NCBI GenBank assembly: GCA_965279565.1
Contig: OZ257249.1
Location: 1,798,001 to 1,862,000 of the forward strand
DNA: 64,000 bases
Source: Tagaea sp965279565
GTDB taxonomy: Bacteria > Pseudomonadota > Alphaproteobacteria > CACIAM-22H2
Reading direction: 5' to 3'
Made by a program: the position numbers and the translations under genes. Shown piece by piece: positions 33,228 through 42,597 of this stretch. The notes beneath the pieces are model-generated. The model was not told the origin of the DNA and made no database searches. It saw nothing but the letters and a program-made list of their open reading frames with translations. How positions within the stretch are numbered: position 1 is the stretch's first letter; the number at the start of each line of letters is the position of its first letter.

Positions 33228-33898
33228 GGCGAGCCCGCGGGCGGCGTGCGGAGCCTGTAGCCGCGACCGCGCACCGTCTCGATCGCGTCGAGCCCGAGCT
33301 TGCGCCGCAGGCGCGCGATGAAAACCTCGATCGTGTTGCTGTCGCGGTCGAAATCCTGCGCGTAGAGATGCTCCGTGAGCTCGGTGCGCGAGACCACCGC
33401 GCCGGGCCGGTGCATCAGGTAGGCCAGCGTCTTGTACTCCTGCGTCGTCAGCGCGACCGGCGTGCCGTCCACGTCGACGCGGCCGCTGCGCGTGTCGAGG
33501 CGGATCGGTCCGCACGCGAGTTCCGCGCTTGCCATGCCGGCCGCGCGCCGGATCAGCGCGCGCAGCCGGGCCAGCAACTCTTCCATGTGGAAAGGCTTGG
33601 CGAGGTAGTCGTCGGCACCGGCATCGATTCCCTCGACCTTCTCGGTCCAGCCGGATCGCGCGGTCAGGATCAGCACGGGAACCTTGCGCCCGTCCCGCCG
33701 CCAGCGCTTCAGGACGGTGAGTCCGTCGACCTTGGGCAGGCCGAGGTCGAGGATCACCGCATCGAAGGGTTCGGTCGCGCCGAGGAACTCCGCTTCTTCG
33801 CCGTCGCCGGCGCGGTCCACCGCGTAGCCGGCCGTAGCCAGCGCCGCGGCGACCTGGGATGCGAGTGTGGGATCGTCCTCGACGAGCAGGATGCGCAT
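33224..33898 (-). CDS. OmpR/PhoP-family response regulator
   Basis: 224 residues: receiver domain (VEDDPTL acidic pair, phospho-acceptor Asp in VILDLGLPKVDG, Lys in AKPFHMEELLARLRAL) and a C-terminal winged helix (LTTQEYKTLAYLM, NTIEVFIARLRRKL, ETVRGRGYRL). It is a DNA-binding activator paired with the downstream kinase. The gene order PepSY protein, regulator, kinase on one strand suggests one operon. Confidence 0.93.
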   Translation of the reverse strand: MRILLVEDDPTLASQVAAALATAGYAVDRAGDGEEAEFLGATEPFDAVILDLGLPKVDGLTVLKRWRRDGRKVPVLILTARSGWTEKVEGIDAGADDYLAKPFHMEELLARLRALIRRAAGMASAELACGPIRLDTRSGRVDVDGTPVALTTQEYKTLAYLMHRPGAVVSRTELTEHLYAQDFDRDSNTIEVFIARLRRKLGLDAIETVRGRGYRLRTPPAGSP

Positions 33899-33917
33899 GG
33901 TGTGGCCGGTGCCTCCG

Positions 33918-34211
33918 CTAGCGCGCGAGCCGTTCGAGGCTGCGCGCGTCGTATTTGAGCTTCCGGCGGCTTCCCTCCGGCGTGATCAGCTTGACCTCGT
34001 AGACGAAGCGGCCCCTCTCGCGCTCCAGTTCCACGTCGATGACTTTTCCCGGCTGGTCGCGCGCGACGGCCGCCAGCAGCTGGTCGAGGCCGACGATCTC
34101 GCCCGCCATGTGCGCGCGGCGCGCGCGGTCGTGGTCGCCGTCGGCATGGGCACCCCCTGCCAGCACGAGGAAGGCGCCGACGAGCATCGTCGCGAGGAGT
34201 TTTCCGGCCAT
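33918..34211 (-). CDS. Exported PepSY-domain protein
   Basis: 97 residues with a signal peptide (LLATMLVGAFLVLAGGAHA) and one PepSY-type domain (GKVIDVELERERGRFVYEVKLITPEG). PepSY domains are small periplasmic modules thought to inhibit proteases or sense the envelope. It lies 19 bp before the response regulator and is probably co-transcribed. The ATG at 34211 is used because GAGAA is 8 nt upstream; the ATG at 34220 is an alternative. Confidence 0.8.
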   Translation of the reverse strand: MAGKLLATMLVGAFLVLAGGAHADGDHDRARRAHMAGEIVGLDQLLAAVARDQPGKVIDVELERERGRFVYEVKLITPEGSRRKLKYDARSLERLAR

Positions 34212-34348
34212 CGGGAACATTCTCGCACAATGGGGCAGCCAAGCTGAACGGCGGATGAACGGGCGGCTCACGCCCCGTTCAGGCGGTCCTCCCCATATTC
34301 GCCGCGTTCCCCCGCATTCCGGCGGACGGACGAAGAGGAGAGAGCACC

Positions 34349-34705
34349 ATGAAGTCCAAGATCGCTATGGCCCTGATCGCCCTGCCGCTGCTTGCGGCAC
34401 CGTCCTTCGCATCCGAGCGTGCGCGCGGCGAGCCCGTCGTGGCCCCGAAGCTGACGCTCGGCGAGGTGGACGCACGCGTCCGCGAGAACGGCTACCGGTC
34501 CGTGCACAGCATCGAGCTCAAGCGCGACGGCAGCTACGAAGTGAAGGCGACCGACGCGGAGAACCGCCGCGTCGGGCTCCGCGTGGACGGCAACACGGGC
34601 GCGTTCGTCGCCGGCCGCACCGGCTCCGACGATTCCGGCCGCGGGCACGGTAGCAGCGGCCATCACGAGCGCTCCGACCGCCACGAGCGTCACGACCGCC
34701 GCTGA
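34349..34705 (+). CDS. Exported PepSY-like protein with His-rich tail
   Basis: 118 residues: signal peptide (ALIALPLLAAPSFA), a PepSY-like domain (LTLGEVDARVRENGYRSVHSIELKRDGSYEVKATDAENRR), and a low-complexity C-terminus rich in His, Arg, Asp and Ser that could bind metal. GAGGAGAG precedes the ATG. It is divergent from the PepSY-regulator-kinase operon across about 140 bp, the typical place for a regulated target. It is followed by the cytochrome b561 gene on the same strand. Confidence 0.82.
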   Translation: MKSKIAMALIALPLLAAPSFASERARGEPVVAPKLTLGEVDARVRENGYRSVHSIELKRDGSYEVKATDAENRRVGLRVDGNTGAFVAGRTGSDDSGRGHGSSGHHERSDRHERHDRR

Positions 34706-34771
34706 CCGACCGGTTCCCGGCGCCGGACGGACCGGCGCCGGGATCACCGTTCGCGCATGGGAGTTCCGAAG

Positions 34772-35314
34772 ATGAACCAGATTTCAGATCCGACCCGGCC
34801 GGGCGGTCTTGCCCGGCTCCTCCATTGGACGATGGCCGCGATGATCCTCGGCCTGTTCGCGCTCGGCATCCTGTCCGAAGAGCTTCCGCGCGGTGCGAGC
34901 CGCGACTTCGGCATGATGCTGCACCAGTCCTTCGGCCTGGTGTTCGTGGCGCTCCTGCTCGTGCGCCTCGGCGTGCGCCCGCCCGCCGCTGCCTCCGGAT
35001 CGCATCTCCAGCGGGTCGGCGCGCGCGCCATGCATGCGGCCCTCTACGCGCTGATGTTCGTCGCCCCGCTTGCCGGGCTTGCCAAGCAGTGGGCGCGCGG
35101 CCGCGCGTCGGAATTCTTCGGCCTGCTGTCGCTGCCGTCGCCGATGGCGGCCGACCGCGCGCTCAGCAAGCTGTTCGGTTCGATCCACGAGACGGCGGCC
35201 GTGGCGATCCTGGTTCTGGCGGGCCTGCATGCGGCAGCCGCTCTCTGGCACCACTTCGTGCGTCGCGACGACGTGTTGCGCAACATGCTGGCGCGTGCCC
35301 GGTCGGCCGACTGA
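34772..35314 (+). CDS. Cytochrome b561
   Basis: 180-residue four-helix diheme-type cytochrome b561 of the inner membrane. Candidate heme ligands are His in RLLHWTMAA (helix 1), MMLHQSFG (helix 2), and two late His in SIHETAAV and AGLHAAAALWHHF. It moves electrons from quinol or to periplasmic partners. The ATG at 34772 is chosen because GGGAG is exactly 8 nt upstream, whereas the in-frame ATG at 34757 has none. Its position after the PepSY gene suggests a shared regulon with the two-component system. Confidence 0.88.
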   Translation: MNQISDPTRPGGLARLLHWTMAAMILGLFALGILSEELPRGASRDFGMMLHQSFGLVFVALLLVRLGVRPPAAASGSHLQRVGARAMHAALYALMFVAPLAGLAKQWARGRASEFFGLLSLPSPMAADRALSKLFGSIHETAAVAILVLAGLHAAAALWHHFVRRDDVLRNMLARARSAD

Positions 35315-35338
35315 TCCGGACGGCGTCGGTTCGCGGCG

Positions 35339-36514
35339 CTATCCGCCCTTCGACCCGTACTGGCGCAGCCGCAGCGAGCCGCTGCGCCCCTCGTTGGTCC
35401 AGCGCATCACGACCTGGCGGGTCGTCATCTCGAACGAGAGCGTCACGGTCTGGTGCGGCAGCTTCGCGACGATCGCCGGACCGTTCAGTTCGGCCTTCAC
35501 GCGAAAGGTGCGGGCGAGCTTCGCCGAATTGCGTGCGCCGTAGAGATAGACGAACTCCGGCCCGTCCGCGCCGCGCTCGATCGCCACCGACACGAGGATC
35601 GGGTCGTTCCATGCGCCGACCCATACGCCCTCGTAGGGCTTCCACCACGAGCCGGCTTCCAGCGCCATCGGCTTCAGCTCGGCGGTCTCCTTCAGGACGT
35701 CCTCGGCCGGCGGCAGCCCGTCGGCACCGCAGGCGTTGAGCCCGGCCGCCGGCGTGCGGGCCGGATCGAGAAAGGCAACGACGCAGGCCGCATAGGCGAA
35801 ATTCATCAGTGCCGAGCTGGATGCACCATGCCCGACGAGCTGGGTCGAGATGTCGTCGAGCGGCAGGAACGCGGCCCCTCGCTTCGACAGGATCTCGCGC
35901 GCGCGCCGGCCGCGCTCGGGGCTGGACGAGGCGTATTCGTCGGCGAAGGGCAGGATCGGGATCGCGCGCTCGAACTTGCCGTCGGCGAGTGCGTCGTAGA
36001 GCTGGGTCGAGCCTTGCGTGCTGGTCATCGGGCTGCCGAGGTCGGTCGAACGCACGCCGGTTCCGGGCGCCGACGGGATGATCGCGTAGACCTCGATGCG
36101 GCGCGCCGTTTCCAGCGTGATGGCACCGCCATAGCTCTGCCCGGCCAGCACGATGCGCTTGTATCCCGCCTCGCGCTGCCGCTTGATCTCTTCGATCGTG
36201 CGCTCGACATGGCGCAGGCCGGCCGTGGTCCAGCCGCCGCCTTCCTGCAGCCCGTCGCGCTTGATCTTGACGACGTCCCAGCCCGCCTGTGCGGCTTTGC
36301 GAAGATAGGCCGGCACGGGGGCGGCACCGGTATCGTGCTGGCCGGACACGCCGTGGTTCCAGATGACGAGGCCGAGGGCCGCCTGCGGCCCCTTGTGCGC
36401 GACGTCGTCGTAGCCCGGCACGATCTCGTACTGGGCGAGCGCGGTAGCGGGGAGTGCGGCGGCGAATGCCGCCGCGAGGATGCTTGCGAAGGTTGCCGTG
36501 CGGATCGTCTGCAT
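35339..36514 (-). CDS. Secreted alpha/beta-hydrolase-like protein
   Basis: 391 residues with a signal peptide (ILAAAFAAALPATALA). The catalytic core is GLVIWNHGVSG (oxyanion region) and the nucleophile elbow AGQSYGGAITLE, with a likely acid/His pair later (GHGASSSALM). A C-terminal domain of about 110 residues (WWKPYEGVWVG onward, beta-rich) resembles no enzyme I can name. Probably a periplasmic esterase or related hydrolase; substrate unknown. It converges with the cytochrome b561 gene, 24 bp between stops. Confidence 0.75.
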   Translation of the reverse strand: MQTIRTATFASILAAAFAAALPATALAQYEIVPGYDDVAHKGPQAALGLVIWNHGVSGQHDTGAAPVPAYLRKAAQAGWDVVKIKRDGLQEGGGWTTAGLRHVERTIEEIKRQREAGYKRIVLAGQSYGGAITLETARRIEVYAIIPSAPGTGVRSTDLGSPMTSTQGSTQLYDALADGKFERAIPILPFADEYASSSPERGRRAREILSKRGAAFLPLDDISTQLVGHGASSSALMNFAYAACVVAFLDPARTPAAGLNACGADGLPPAEDVLKETAELKPMALEAGSWWKPYEGVWVGAWNDPILVSVAIERGADGPEFVYLYGARNSAKLARTFRVKAELNGPAIVAKLPHQTVTLSFEMTTRQVVMRWTNEGRSGSLRLRQYGSKGG

Positions 36515-36537
36515 CCGCGAACCGTGCATCCGGGCCT

Positions 36538-37068
36538 TCAGCCGGTCAACACGAATTCCAGCGTCTCGATGGGGCTCCCGCGCGCCGGGGCCGCGCGCGT
36601 CATGCGGCCGGCCGGGCGCATCCCGATACGCCGCGCCACACCCTGCGAGGCGAGGTTCTCGGGCATGGCACCCGCCGTCAGCCGGGCGACACCCATCGCG
36701 CGCGCGAAATCGACCATCACGGCGGCCGCCTCGCTGGCATAGCCGAGGCCGCGGTGCGGCCCCGCGATCCACCAGCCGAAATCGCCTTCCACGCCCAGCC
36801 CGTCGAGCTGCAGGCCGATCATGCCGATCACGCCCGGTTCGCCGCGCCGTTCGATGGCGAAGGTGACGGTGCGCGCGGCTTCCATCGCCGCGCGCACGTC
36901 GCCGACGAAGGCGAGCGCGTCGTCGAGCGTGTAGGGATGCGGGATGTTCGCGGTCCAGCGCGCGAGCTCCCAGTCGGCGCACCAGCGCGCGATGTCGGGC
37001 GCGTCGGCCGTTTCCGGCACGCGCAGGACCAGCCGCGCGCTTTCGAGACGGATGTCGAGTGCGTTCAG
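36538..37068 (-). CDS. GNAT N-acetyltransferase (RimJ/RimL-like)
   Basis: 176-residue GNAT of the RimJ/RimL type: an early LESARLVLRVPE strand, then GMIGLQLDG, GWWIAGPHRGLGYASEAAAVMVDFA (acetyl-CoA-binding loop) and a late PENLASQGVARRIGM. No ATG, GTG or TTG precedes the first conserved strand. The only fitting start is CTG at 37068, which overlaps the BON gene stop as CTGA in the same manner as neighbouring ATGA/GTGA/TTGA joints. If a GTG at about 37017 were used, the first strand would be lost. Confidence 0.78.
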   Translation of the reverse strand: MNALDIRLESARLVLRVPETADAPDIARWCADWELARWTANIPHPYTLDDALAFVGDVRAAMEAARTVTFAIERRGEPGVIGMIGLQLDGLGVEGDFGWWIAGPHRGLGYASEAAAVMVDFARAMGVARLTAGAMPENLASQGVARRIGMRPAGRMTRAAPARGSPIETLEFVLTG

Positions 37069-37631
37069 GGCTGGACCCGCACGTGGCTGACGACGCGCTT
37101 CACGTCCTCGGTCGCGCGCACGAGCTCGATGGCCTTGGCGAGTTCGGCCTGGCTGTGGGCGCGGCCGAACAGGTAGGCAGTACCATTGACCGCGCGCCAG
37201 CGGAAATTGACCGACTTGACCGACGATTCGGCCAGCAGCTTGACGCCGATCTTCTGCTCGATCACGAGATCGGCCGCCGTCGCCGACACGCCGCCCTGGC
37301 TCGTCACCTGGATCTCGTCGACGACCTCGCGCACGCCTTCCACGGCGCGCGCGAGCTGCACGGCGCGCGTCTTGGCCGGGGCCTGCGCCACGGCACCCGT
37401 CAGCATCATGCGGCCGAGATAGACGTCGGTCGACACGTCGCGGAACATCGCGGCGGATTCGCCCGCGACCGCGCGGTTGAACGCGATCAGGATGCGGTTG
37501 TCCTCCGTGATCTGGCTCGTCGTGCGGTCTTCGGTGGCGAGCCTTGCGATCGTCGACACGCCCGGGGGCGCGCCGCAGGCCGAAACGGCAAGACCGGCGA
37601 CGATTGCGAATGCGAGAGCGATGCGGTTCAT
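37065..37631 (-). CDS. BON-domain lipoprotein
   Basis: 188 residues with a lipoprotein signal (AIVAGLAVSAC, lipidated Cys at about 19) and two BON domains. These are small alpha/beta modules that bind phospholipid and stabilise the outer membrane, as in OsmY or DolP. BON1 contains DVYLGRMMLTGAV, BON2 contains GTAYLFGRAHSQAEL. It overlaps the upstream acyl-CoA ligase stop as ATGA and the downstream GNAT start as CTGA, so the three are translated from one message. Confidence 0.88.
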   Translation of the reverse strand: MNRIALAFAIVAGLAVSACGAPPGVSTIARLATEDRTTSQITEDNRILIAFNRAVAGESAAMFRDVSTDVYLGRMMLTGAVAQAPAKTRAVQLARAVEGVREVVDEIQVTSQGGVSATAADLVIEQKIGVKLLAESSVKSVNFRWRAVNGTAYLFGRAHSQAELAKAIELVRATEDVKRVVSHVRVQP

Positions 37632-39373
37632 TTGTAAAGCCCCTCCAGGGCCGCGCCATATGTCTGGCGGATCACGTGGCGCCGTATCTTCATGGTCGGC
37701 GTCATCTGGGCATTGTCGATGGTGAAGGGCTCGGGCGCCAGCGCGAACTTCCGCACCCGGTCGGGCAGAGCGAGCTTGGCGTTGGCGCGCTCGATCGCCT
37801 TCTCGACGGCGGCGCGCGCGGCCGCTTCGCCCGTCGCCGCCAGATCGGCATGCGGCACAACCAGCGCCACCAGATAGGGTTTTCCGTCTCCCGACACCAT
37901 CGCCTGCGCGATCTCGGGTTCCAGCAGCAGCGTGCCTTCGACCTTGGCGGGCGCGATCATGTCGCCGCCCGAATTCTTGATGAAGTCTTTTTTACGGTCG
38001 GTGATCCTGATGCGGCCTTCGGAATCGATCTCGCCGATGTCGCCGGTATGCAGCCAGCCATCGACGATCGTGCGCGCGGTTCCTTCCGGATCGTTCCAGT
38101 ATCCGGTCATCACCAGCTCGCCGCGCACGAGGATTTCGCCGTCGGTGCCGAGCTTCACGTCGACTCCCAGCAGCGGCCTTCCGACCGTCTCCATGCGTTC
38201 GAGATGCGGCCGGTTGCATGCGATGACGGGCGCACTCTCGGTCTGGCCGTAGCCCTGCACGACGCGCACGCCCAGTGCCAGGAAGAAGATTCCGATTTCG
38301 GGGTTGAGTGCCGCCCCGCCCGATACGAACGCCTTGAGCCTGCCGCCGAAGCGCGCGCGCACCTTGTCGCGCACAAGCTTGTCGAGGATCGCGTCGAGCA
38401 GGCGTTCGCCCAAGCCGAGCTTCGCCCCCTCGTAGCGCTTCGTGCCGAGTGCGAGCGTCTTGGCGAACAGCCACTGCTTCAGCTTCTTCTCGCGCTTCAG
38501 GCCCTGCGTGATGCGCTGGTGCAGGCTTTCGTAGAGACGGGGCACGGCCGTCATGATCGTCGGGCGCACCTCGACCATGTTGGGGCCGAGCCGCTCGATG
38601 CTTTCGGCGAAATGGATCGTGGCCCCCAGCGAGGTCATGAAGCCCACGCACACCGTGTGCTCGTAGGAATGCGACAGCGGCAGGAAGCTCAAGTACGTCT
38701 CGGGCCCCTGCGGCAGTGCCTGCAGCACGTCCCACGCTCCCAGGCAGTTGTGCAGGATGGCCCCGTGATGGAGCATCACGCCGCGCGGCAGGCCGCCGGT
38801 TCCCGACGTGTGGATCACGCAGGCCACGTCCTTGCGCGTCAGGTCCGCGACATTCGCGTCGATTTCGTCCGGGGCTTGCGCACCCTTCGCCATCAGATCG
38901 GCCCAGGAATGCACGTCCACGCCCGGATGCTGGGCGACCGGCAGCGGCTCCATCGCCACGACGAAGCCGCATTGCGGGCCCGCGCGCCGCGCCGCCTCGA
39001 TCGCCTTCTGCGCGAGTGCGGCGGTCGACGCGATGACACCCTTGGCCGAGACGTTCGACAGGATGTAGCGGTGGTCCTCGACCGTGTTGGTCGTATAGGC
39101 CGGCACGGTGACCGCACCCGCCGCCATGATCGCGAAATCGGCGATCACCCATTCGGGCCGGTTCTCGGCGATCAGGCCGATGCGGTCGCCGCGGCGCACG
39201 CCGAGGGCGGCGAGGCCGCGCGCCACCAGCCGCATCTCGGCGGCGGCCTTCGTCCAGCTCCACGCGACCCAGCGTTCGTCCTTGCGGGCGAGCAGGAAGG
39301 GCCGGTCGCCTTGCCGGGCGGCCATGTCGAGGAACATCCGCACGAGATTCGGGCATTTTTCGTAGTCGAACAT
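37628..39373 (-). CDS. Long-chain fatty-acid--CoA ligase (AMP-forming)
   Basis: 581-residue ANL ligase of the long-chain acyl-CoA synthetase group: P-loop HTSGTGGLPRGVML, GYGQTESAPV, GWLHTGDIGEID, hinge ITDRKKDFIKNSGG, and the C-terminal Lys in MTPTMKIRRH. It activates fatty acids for beta-oxidation or lipid synthesis. It is divergent from the M3 peptidase gene across about 90 bp and starts the operon with the BON lipoprotein and the GNAT. Confidence 0.92.
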   Translation of the reverse strand: MFDYEKCPNLVRMFLDMAARQGDRPFLLARKDERWVAWSWTKAAAEMRLVARGLAALGVRRGDRIGLIAENRPEWVIADFAIMAAGAVTVPAYTTNTVEDHRYILSNVSAKGVIASTAALAQKAIEAARRAGPQCGFVVAMEPLPVAQHPGVDVHSWADLMAKGAQAPDEIDANVADLTRKDVACVIHTSGTGGLPRGVMLHHGAILHNCLGAWDVLQALPQGPETYLSFLPLSHSYEHTVCVGFMTSLGATIHFAESIERLGPNMVEVRPTIMTAVPRLYESLHQRITQGLKREKKLKQWLFAKTLALGTKRYEGAKLGLGERLLDAILDKLVRDKVRARFGGRLKAFVSGGAALNPEIGIFFLALGVRVVQGYGQTESAPVIACNRPHLERMETVGRPLLGVDVKLGTDGEILVRGELVMTGYWNDPEGTARTIVDGWLHTGDIGEIDSEGRIRITDRKKDFIKNSGGDMIAPAKVEGTLLLEPEIAQAMVSGDGKPYLVALVVPHADLAATGEAAARAAVEKAIERANAKLALPDRVRKFALAPEPFTIDNAQMTPTMKIRRHVIRQTYGAALEGLYK

Positions 39374-39466
39374 GTCCGGCGCATCTCCCTGCCGGCGCTT
39401 GGCGTGCCGGTCCGTTCGACATATATGCTAGTGAACCCGCTCAACGCCAAGCCCCCGGACACCGAC

Positions 39467-41251
39467 ATGCCCCCGATTTCCGCCGCTGCCGCCGCCGACC
39501 TGCCGGTCTGGAACCTCGCCGACCTGTTTCCGGGGCGCGATTCCCCCGAACTCGCCAGGGCGCTCGACAGCGCCGAGGCGGACGCGAAGGCGTTCCAGGC
39601 GAAATATGCGGAAAAGCTGGCCGGGCTCGACGGGGCCGGGCTGGGGGCGGCCATCGCTTCGTACGAGAGGCTCGAAGAGCGGCTGGCGCGCCTGACGAGC
39701 TATGCCGACCTCACCTATGCCGCCGACCAGGCCGACCCGGCGATCGCCAAGTTCTACCAGGGTATCCAGGAGCGGGTGAACGCGATCTCGTCGCTCACGC
39801 TTTTCTTCACGCTCGAGCTCAACCGCCTGTCGGACGCGGAGCTCGACGCCAAGCTCGCCGACCCGGCGCTGAAGAAGTACGCGCCGTGGCTGCGCGACCT
39901 GCGCAGCTTCCGCCCGCACCAGCTTTCCGACGACATGGAGAAGCTGCTGCACGAGAAGTACGTCGCCGGCCGGGCCGCGTGGACGCGCCTGTTCGACGAG
40001 ACGATGGCCGGGCTGCGCTTCGACCTCGACGGCAAGAAGATGACGTCGGCCGAAGTGCTGCATCTGCTGTCGGACCGCGACGGCAAGGTGCGCAAGGCGG
40101 CCGCCAAGTCGGTCGGCAAGACGCTGGGCGACAATTCGCGCCTGTTCGCGCTGATCACCAACACGCTGATCAAGGACAAGGAGATCGAGGACAAGTGGCG
40201 CCACTATCCGCGCCCGATCTCCTCGCGCAACCTCGCCAACCGCGTCGAGGACGAGGTGGTGGAGGCGCTGATCTCGGCCGTGCGCGATTCCTATCCGCGC
40301 CTGTCGCACCGCTACTACGCGCTGAAGGCGAAGTGGTTCGGCACCGACACGCTGGACTACTGGGACCGCAACGCGCCGCTGCCGCAGTCGGACGAGGAAA
40401 GCTTCGACTGGCCGCGCGCGCGCGACACGGTGATCGAGGCCTATGGCGACTTCTCCAAGGACATGGCCGCCACCGGCAAGCGCTTCTTCGACAATGCGTG
40501 GATCGATGCGGGCGTGCGGCCGGGCAAGGCGCCTGGCGCCTTCGCGCATCCGACCGTGCCCTCCGCACACCCCTATCTGCTGCTCAATTTCCAGGGCAAG
40601 ACGCGCGACGTGATGACGCTCGCCCACGAGCTTGGCCACGGCGTGCATCAGGTGATGGCGGCGGGGCAGGGGCATCTCCTGGCCGACACGCCGCTGACGC
40701 TCGCCGAGACCGCCTCGGTGTTCGGCGAGATGCTGACCTTCCGCAAGCTGCTCGAGCGCGCGACGGATCCCAAGCGCCGCAAGGCGATGCTGGCCGGCAA
40801 GGTCGAGGACATGCTCAACACCGTCGTGCGCCAGATCGCGTTCTGCGAGTTCGAGAAGCGCCTGCACGACGAGCGGCGCAAGGGCGAGATGATGCCCGAC
40901 CGCATCGGCGAGATCTGGATGGACGTGCAGCGCGAGAGCCTGGGGCCGGCCTTCCGCTACGATCCGGAATACGCGTTCTACTGGACCTATATCCCGCACT
41001 TCGTGCACACGCCGTTCTACGTCTACGCCTACGCGTTCGGCGACTGTCTGGTGAACTCGCTCTACGCGCTCTACCGCAAGACGCCGGCGGGCTTCGCCGA
41101 GAAGTATCTCGACATGCTGCGCGCCGGCGGCACCAAGCGGCACAAGGAACTGCTCGCCCCCTTCGGCCTCGACGCGGCCGATCCGGGTTTCTGGCGGCAG
41201 GGGCTGGGTGTGGTCGAAGGCTTCATCGACGAGCTCGAGCAGCTTTCCTGA
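39467..41251 (+). CDS. M3-family oligoendopeptidase (PepF-like)
   Basis: 594-residue zinc metallopeptidase that degrades short peptides in the cytoplasm. The zinc motif is ALAHELGHGVHQ with the third ligand in LTLAETASVFGE; the late YWTYIPHFVHTPFYVYAYAFG segment is typical of M3B oligoendopeptidases. The ATG at 39467 is preferred to 39425, which would sit in a -10-like CATATATGC. The stop and the ABC1 kinase start share a base (TGATG), so translation is coupled. Confidence 0.92.
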   Translation: MPPISAAAAADLPVWNLADLFPGRDSPELARALDSAEADAKAFQAKYAEKLAGLDGAGLGAAIASYERLEERLARLTSYADLTYAADQADPAIAKFYQGIQERVNAISSLTLFFTLELNRLSDAELDAKLADPALKKYAPWLRDLRSFRPHQLSDDMEKLLHEKYVAGRAAWTRLFDETMAGLRFDLDGKKMTSAEVLHLLSDRDGKVRKAAAKSVGKTLGDNSRLFALITNTLIKDKEIEDKWRHYPRPISSRNLANRVEDEVVEALISAVRDSYPRLSHRYYALKAKWFGTDTLDYWDRNAPLPQSDEESFDWPRARDTVIEAYGDFSKDMAATGKRFFDNAWIDAGVRPGKAPGAFAHPTVPSAHPYLLLNFQGKTRDVMTLAHELGHGVHQVMAAGQGHLLADTPLTLAETASVFGEMLTFRKLLERATDPKRRKAMLAGKVEDMLNTVVRQIAFCEFEKRLHDERRKGEMMPDRIGEIWMDVQRESLGPAFRYDPEYAFYWTYIPHFVHTPFYVYAYAFGDCLVNSLYALYRKTPAGFAEKYLDMLRAGGTKRHKELLAPFGLDAADPGFWRQGLGVVEGFIDELEQLS

Positions 41252-42597
41252 TGGCGGCGGGCGAGGCCAACACGCTGGGCGGGCGCGTCGCGCGCTACGC
41301 GCGTGTCGGCTCCGCCGTCGGCGGCCTCGCCGTGCGCCTGGGTGCGGAACGCGTGCTGGGCGTGAAGCTCGACCGCGAGCGCCATGCGGGCGATCTGCGC
41401 GCGGCACTCGGCGGCCTCAAGGGGCCGCTGATGAAGGTGGCGCAGCTGATGTCCACGATCCCGGACGCGCTGCCCGACGAATATGTCGCCGAGCTTTCGC
41501 AGCTCCAGTCGAACGCGCCGGCGATGGGCTGGCCGTTCGTCAAGCGGCGCATGGCGGCCGAACTCGGCCCCGACTGGGCGGACCGCTTCGCATCGTTCGA
41601 GCGCGAGGCCGCGGCCGCCGCCTCGCTCGGGCAGGTGCATCGCGCGGCGGCGCGGGACGGATCGAGGCTCGCCTGCAAGCTGCAGTATCCCGACATGGCC
41701 TCGGCCGTGGAGGCGGACCTGAAGCAGCTGCGCCTGATCTTCGCCATCCATGCGCGCTACGACGCGGCGATCCGCACCGACCGGATCCACGACGAGATCG
41801 CCGCACGCCTGCGCGAGGAGCTCGACTATTCGCGCGAGGCGCGCCACATGGCGCTCTATGCGCACATGCTGGAAGACGAAGCGGGCGTGACCGTGCCGCG
41901 CAGCGTGCCGGAACTTTCCACCGGCCGGCTGCTGACGATGAACTGGCTCGACGGCACGAAGCTGCTGGATGCGCGCGACGCCCCGCTGGAGCTGCGCAAC
42001 CGCATCGCGATCAACATGTTCCGCGCCTGGTACGTGCCGTTCTACGGCTACGCCACGATCCACGGCGACCCGCATCTGGGCAACTATTCGGTGCGCGAAG
42101 ACGGCGGGATCAACCTGCTCGATTTCGGCTGCATCCGCGTGTTCCGCCCGGCCTTCGTCGCCGGCGTGATCGATCTCTACCGCGCGATCCGCGACGGCGA
42201 CGAAGCGCTCGCCGTTTCGGCCTACGAGGCGTGGGGCTTCAAGGATCTGAGCAAGGCCAAGATGCACTGCCTCAACCGCTGGGCCGAATTCGTCTATGCA
42301 CCGCTGCTGGAAGACCGTCTGCGCCGCATCGACGAGACGAATGCCGGCGTCTATGGGCGCGCGGTCGCCGAAAAGGTGCACGCCGAGCTGCGTTCGCTGG
42401 GCGGCGTGGAGCCGCCGCGCGAGTTCGTGCTGATGGACCGCGCGGCCATCGGGCTGGGTTCGGTGTTCCTGCACCTGAAGGCCGAAGTGAACTGGCATCG
42501 CGCTTTCCACGGCCTGATCGACGGGTTCGATGCCGCTTCACTGGCCGCCCGCCAGCAGGCGGCACTCGACCGCGTCGGTCTCGCGCAGGCCGCATGA
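41251..42597 (+). CDS. ABC1/UbiB-family atypical kinase
   Basis: 448-residue ABC1 (ADCK/UbiB) family protein. The N-terminal signature reads LMKVAQLMSTIPDALP, where the canonical KxGQ is KVAQ. The Ala-rich loop AAAASLGQVH, the ELDYSREA helix, the catalytic HGDPHLGNY and the metal-binding DFG of LLDFGCIRVF are intact. Family members support ubiquinone biosynthesis or lipid homeostasis through ATPase-like activity. Unlike UbiB it lacks C-terminal membrane spans, so it may be a paralogue. It is embedded between coupled peptidase and glycosyltransferase genes. Confidence 0.88.
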   Translation: MAAGEANTLGGRVARYARVGSAVGGLAVRLGAERVLGVKLDRERHAGDLRAALGGLKGPLMKVAQLMSTIPDALPDEYVAELSQLQSNAPAMGWPFVKRRMAAELGPDWADRFASFEREAAAAASLGQVHRAAARDGSRLACKLQYPDMASAVEADLKQLRLIFAIHARYDAAIRTDRIHDEIAARLREELDYSREARHMALYAHMLEDEAGVTVPRSVPELSTGRLLTMNWLDGTKLLDARDAPLELRNRIAINMFRAWYVPFYGYATIHGDPHLGNYSVREDGGINLLDFGCIRVFRPAFVAGVIDLYRAIRDGDEALAVSAYEAWGFKDLSKAKMHCLNRWAEFVYAPLLEDRLRRIDETNAGVYGRAVAEKVHAELRSLGGVEPPREFVLMDRAAIGLGSVFLHLKAEVNWHRAFHGLIDGFDAASLAARQQAALDRVGLAQAA

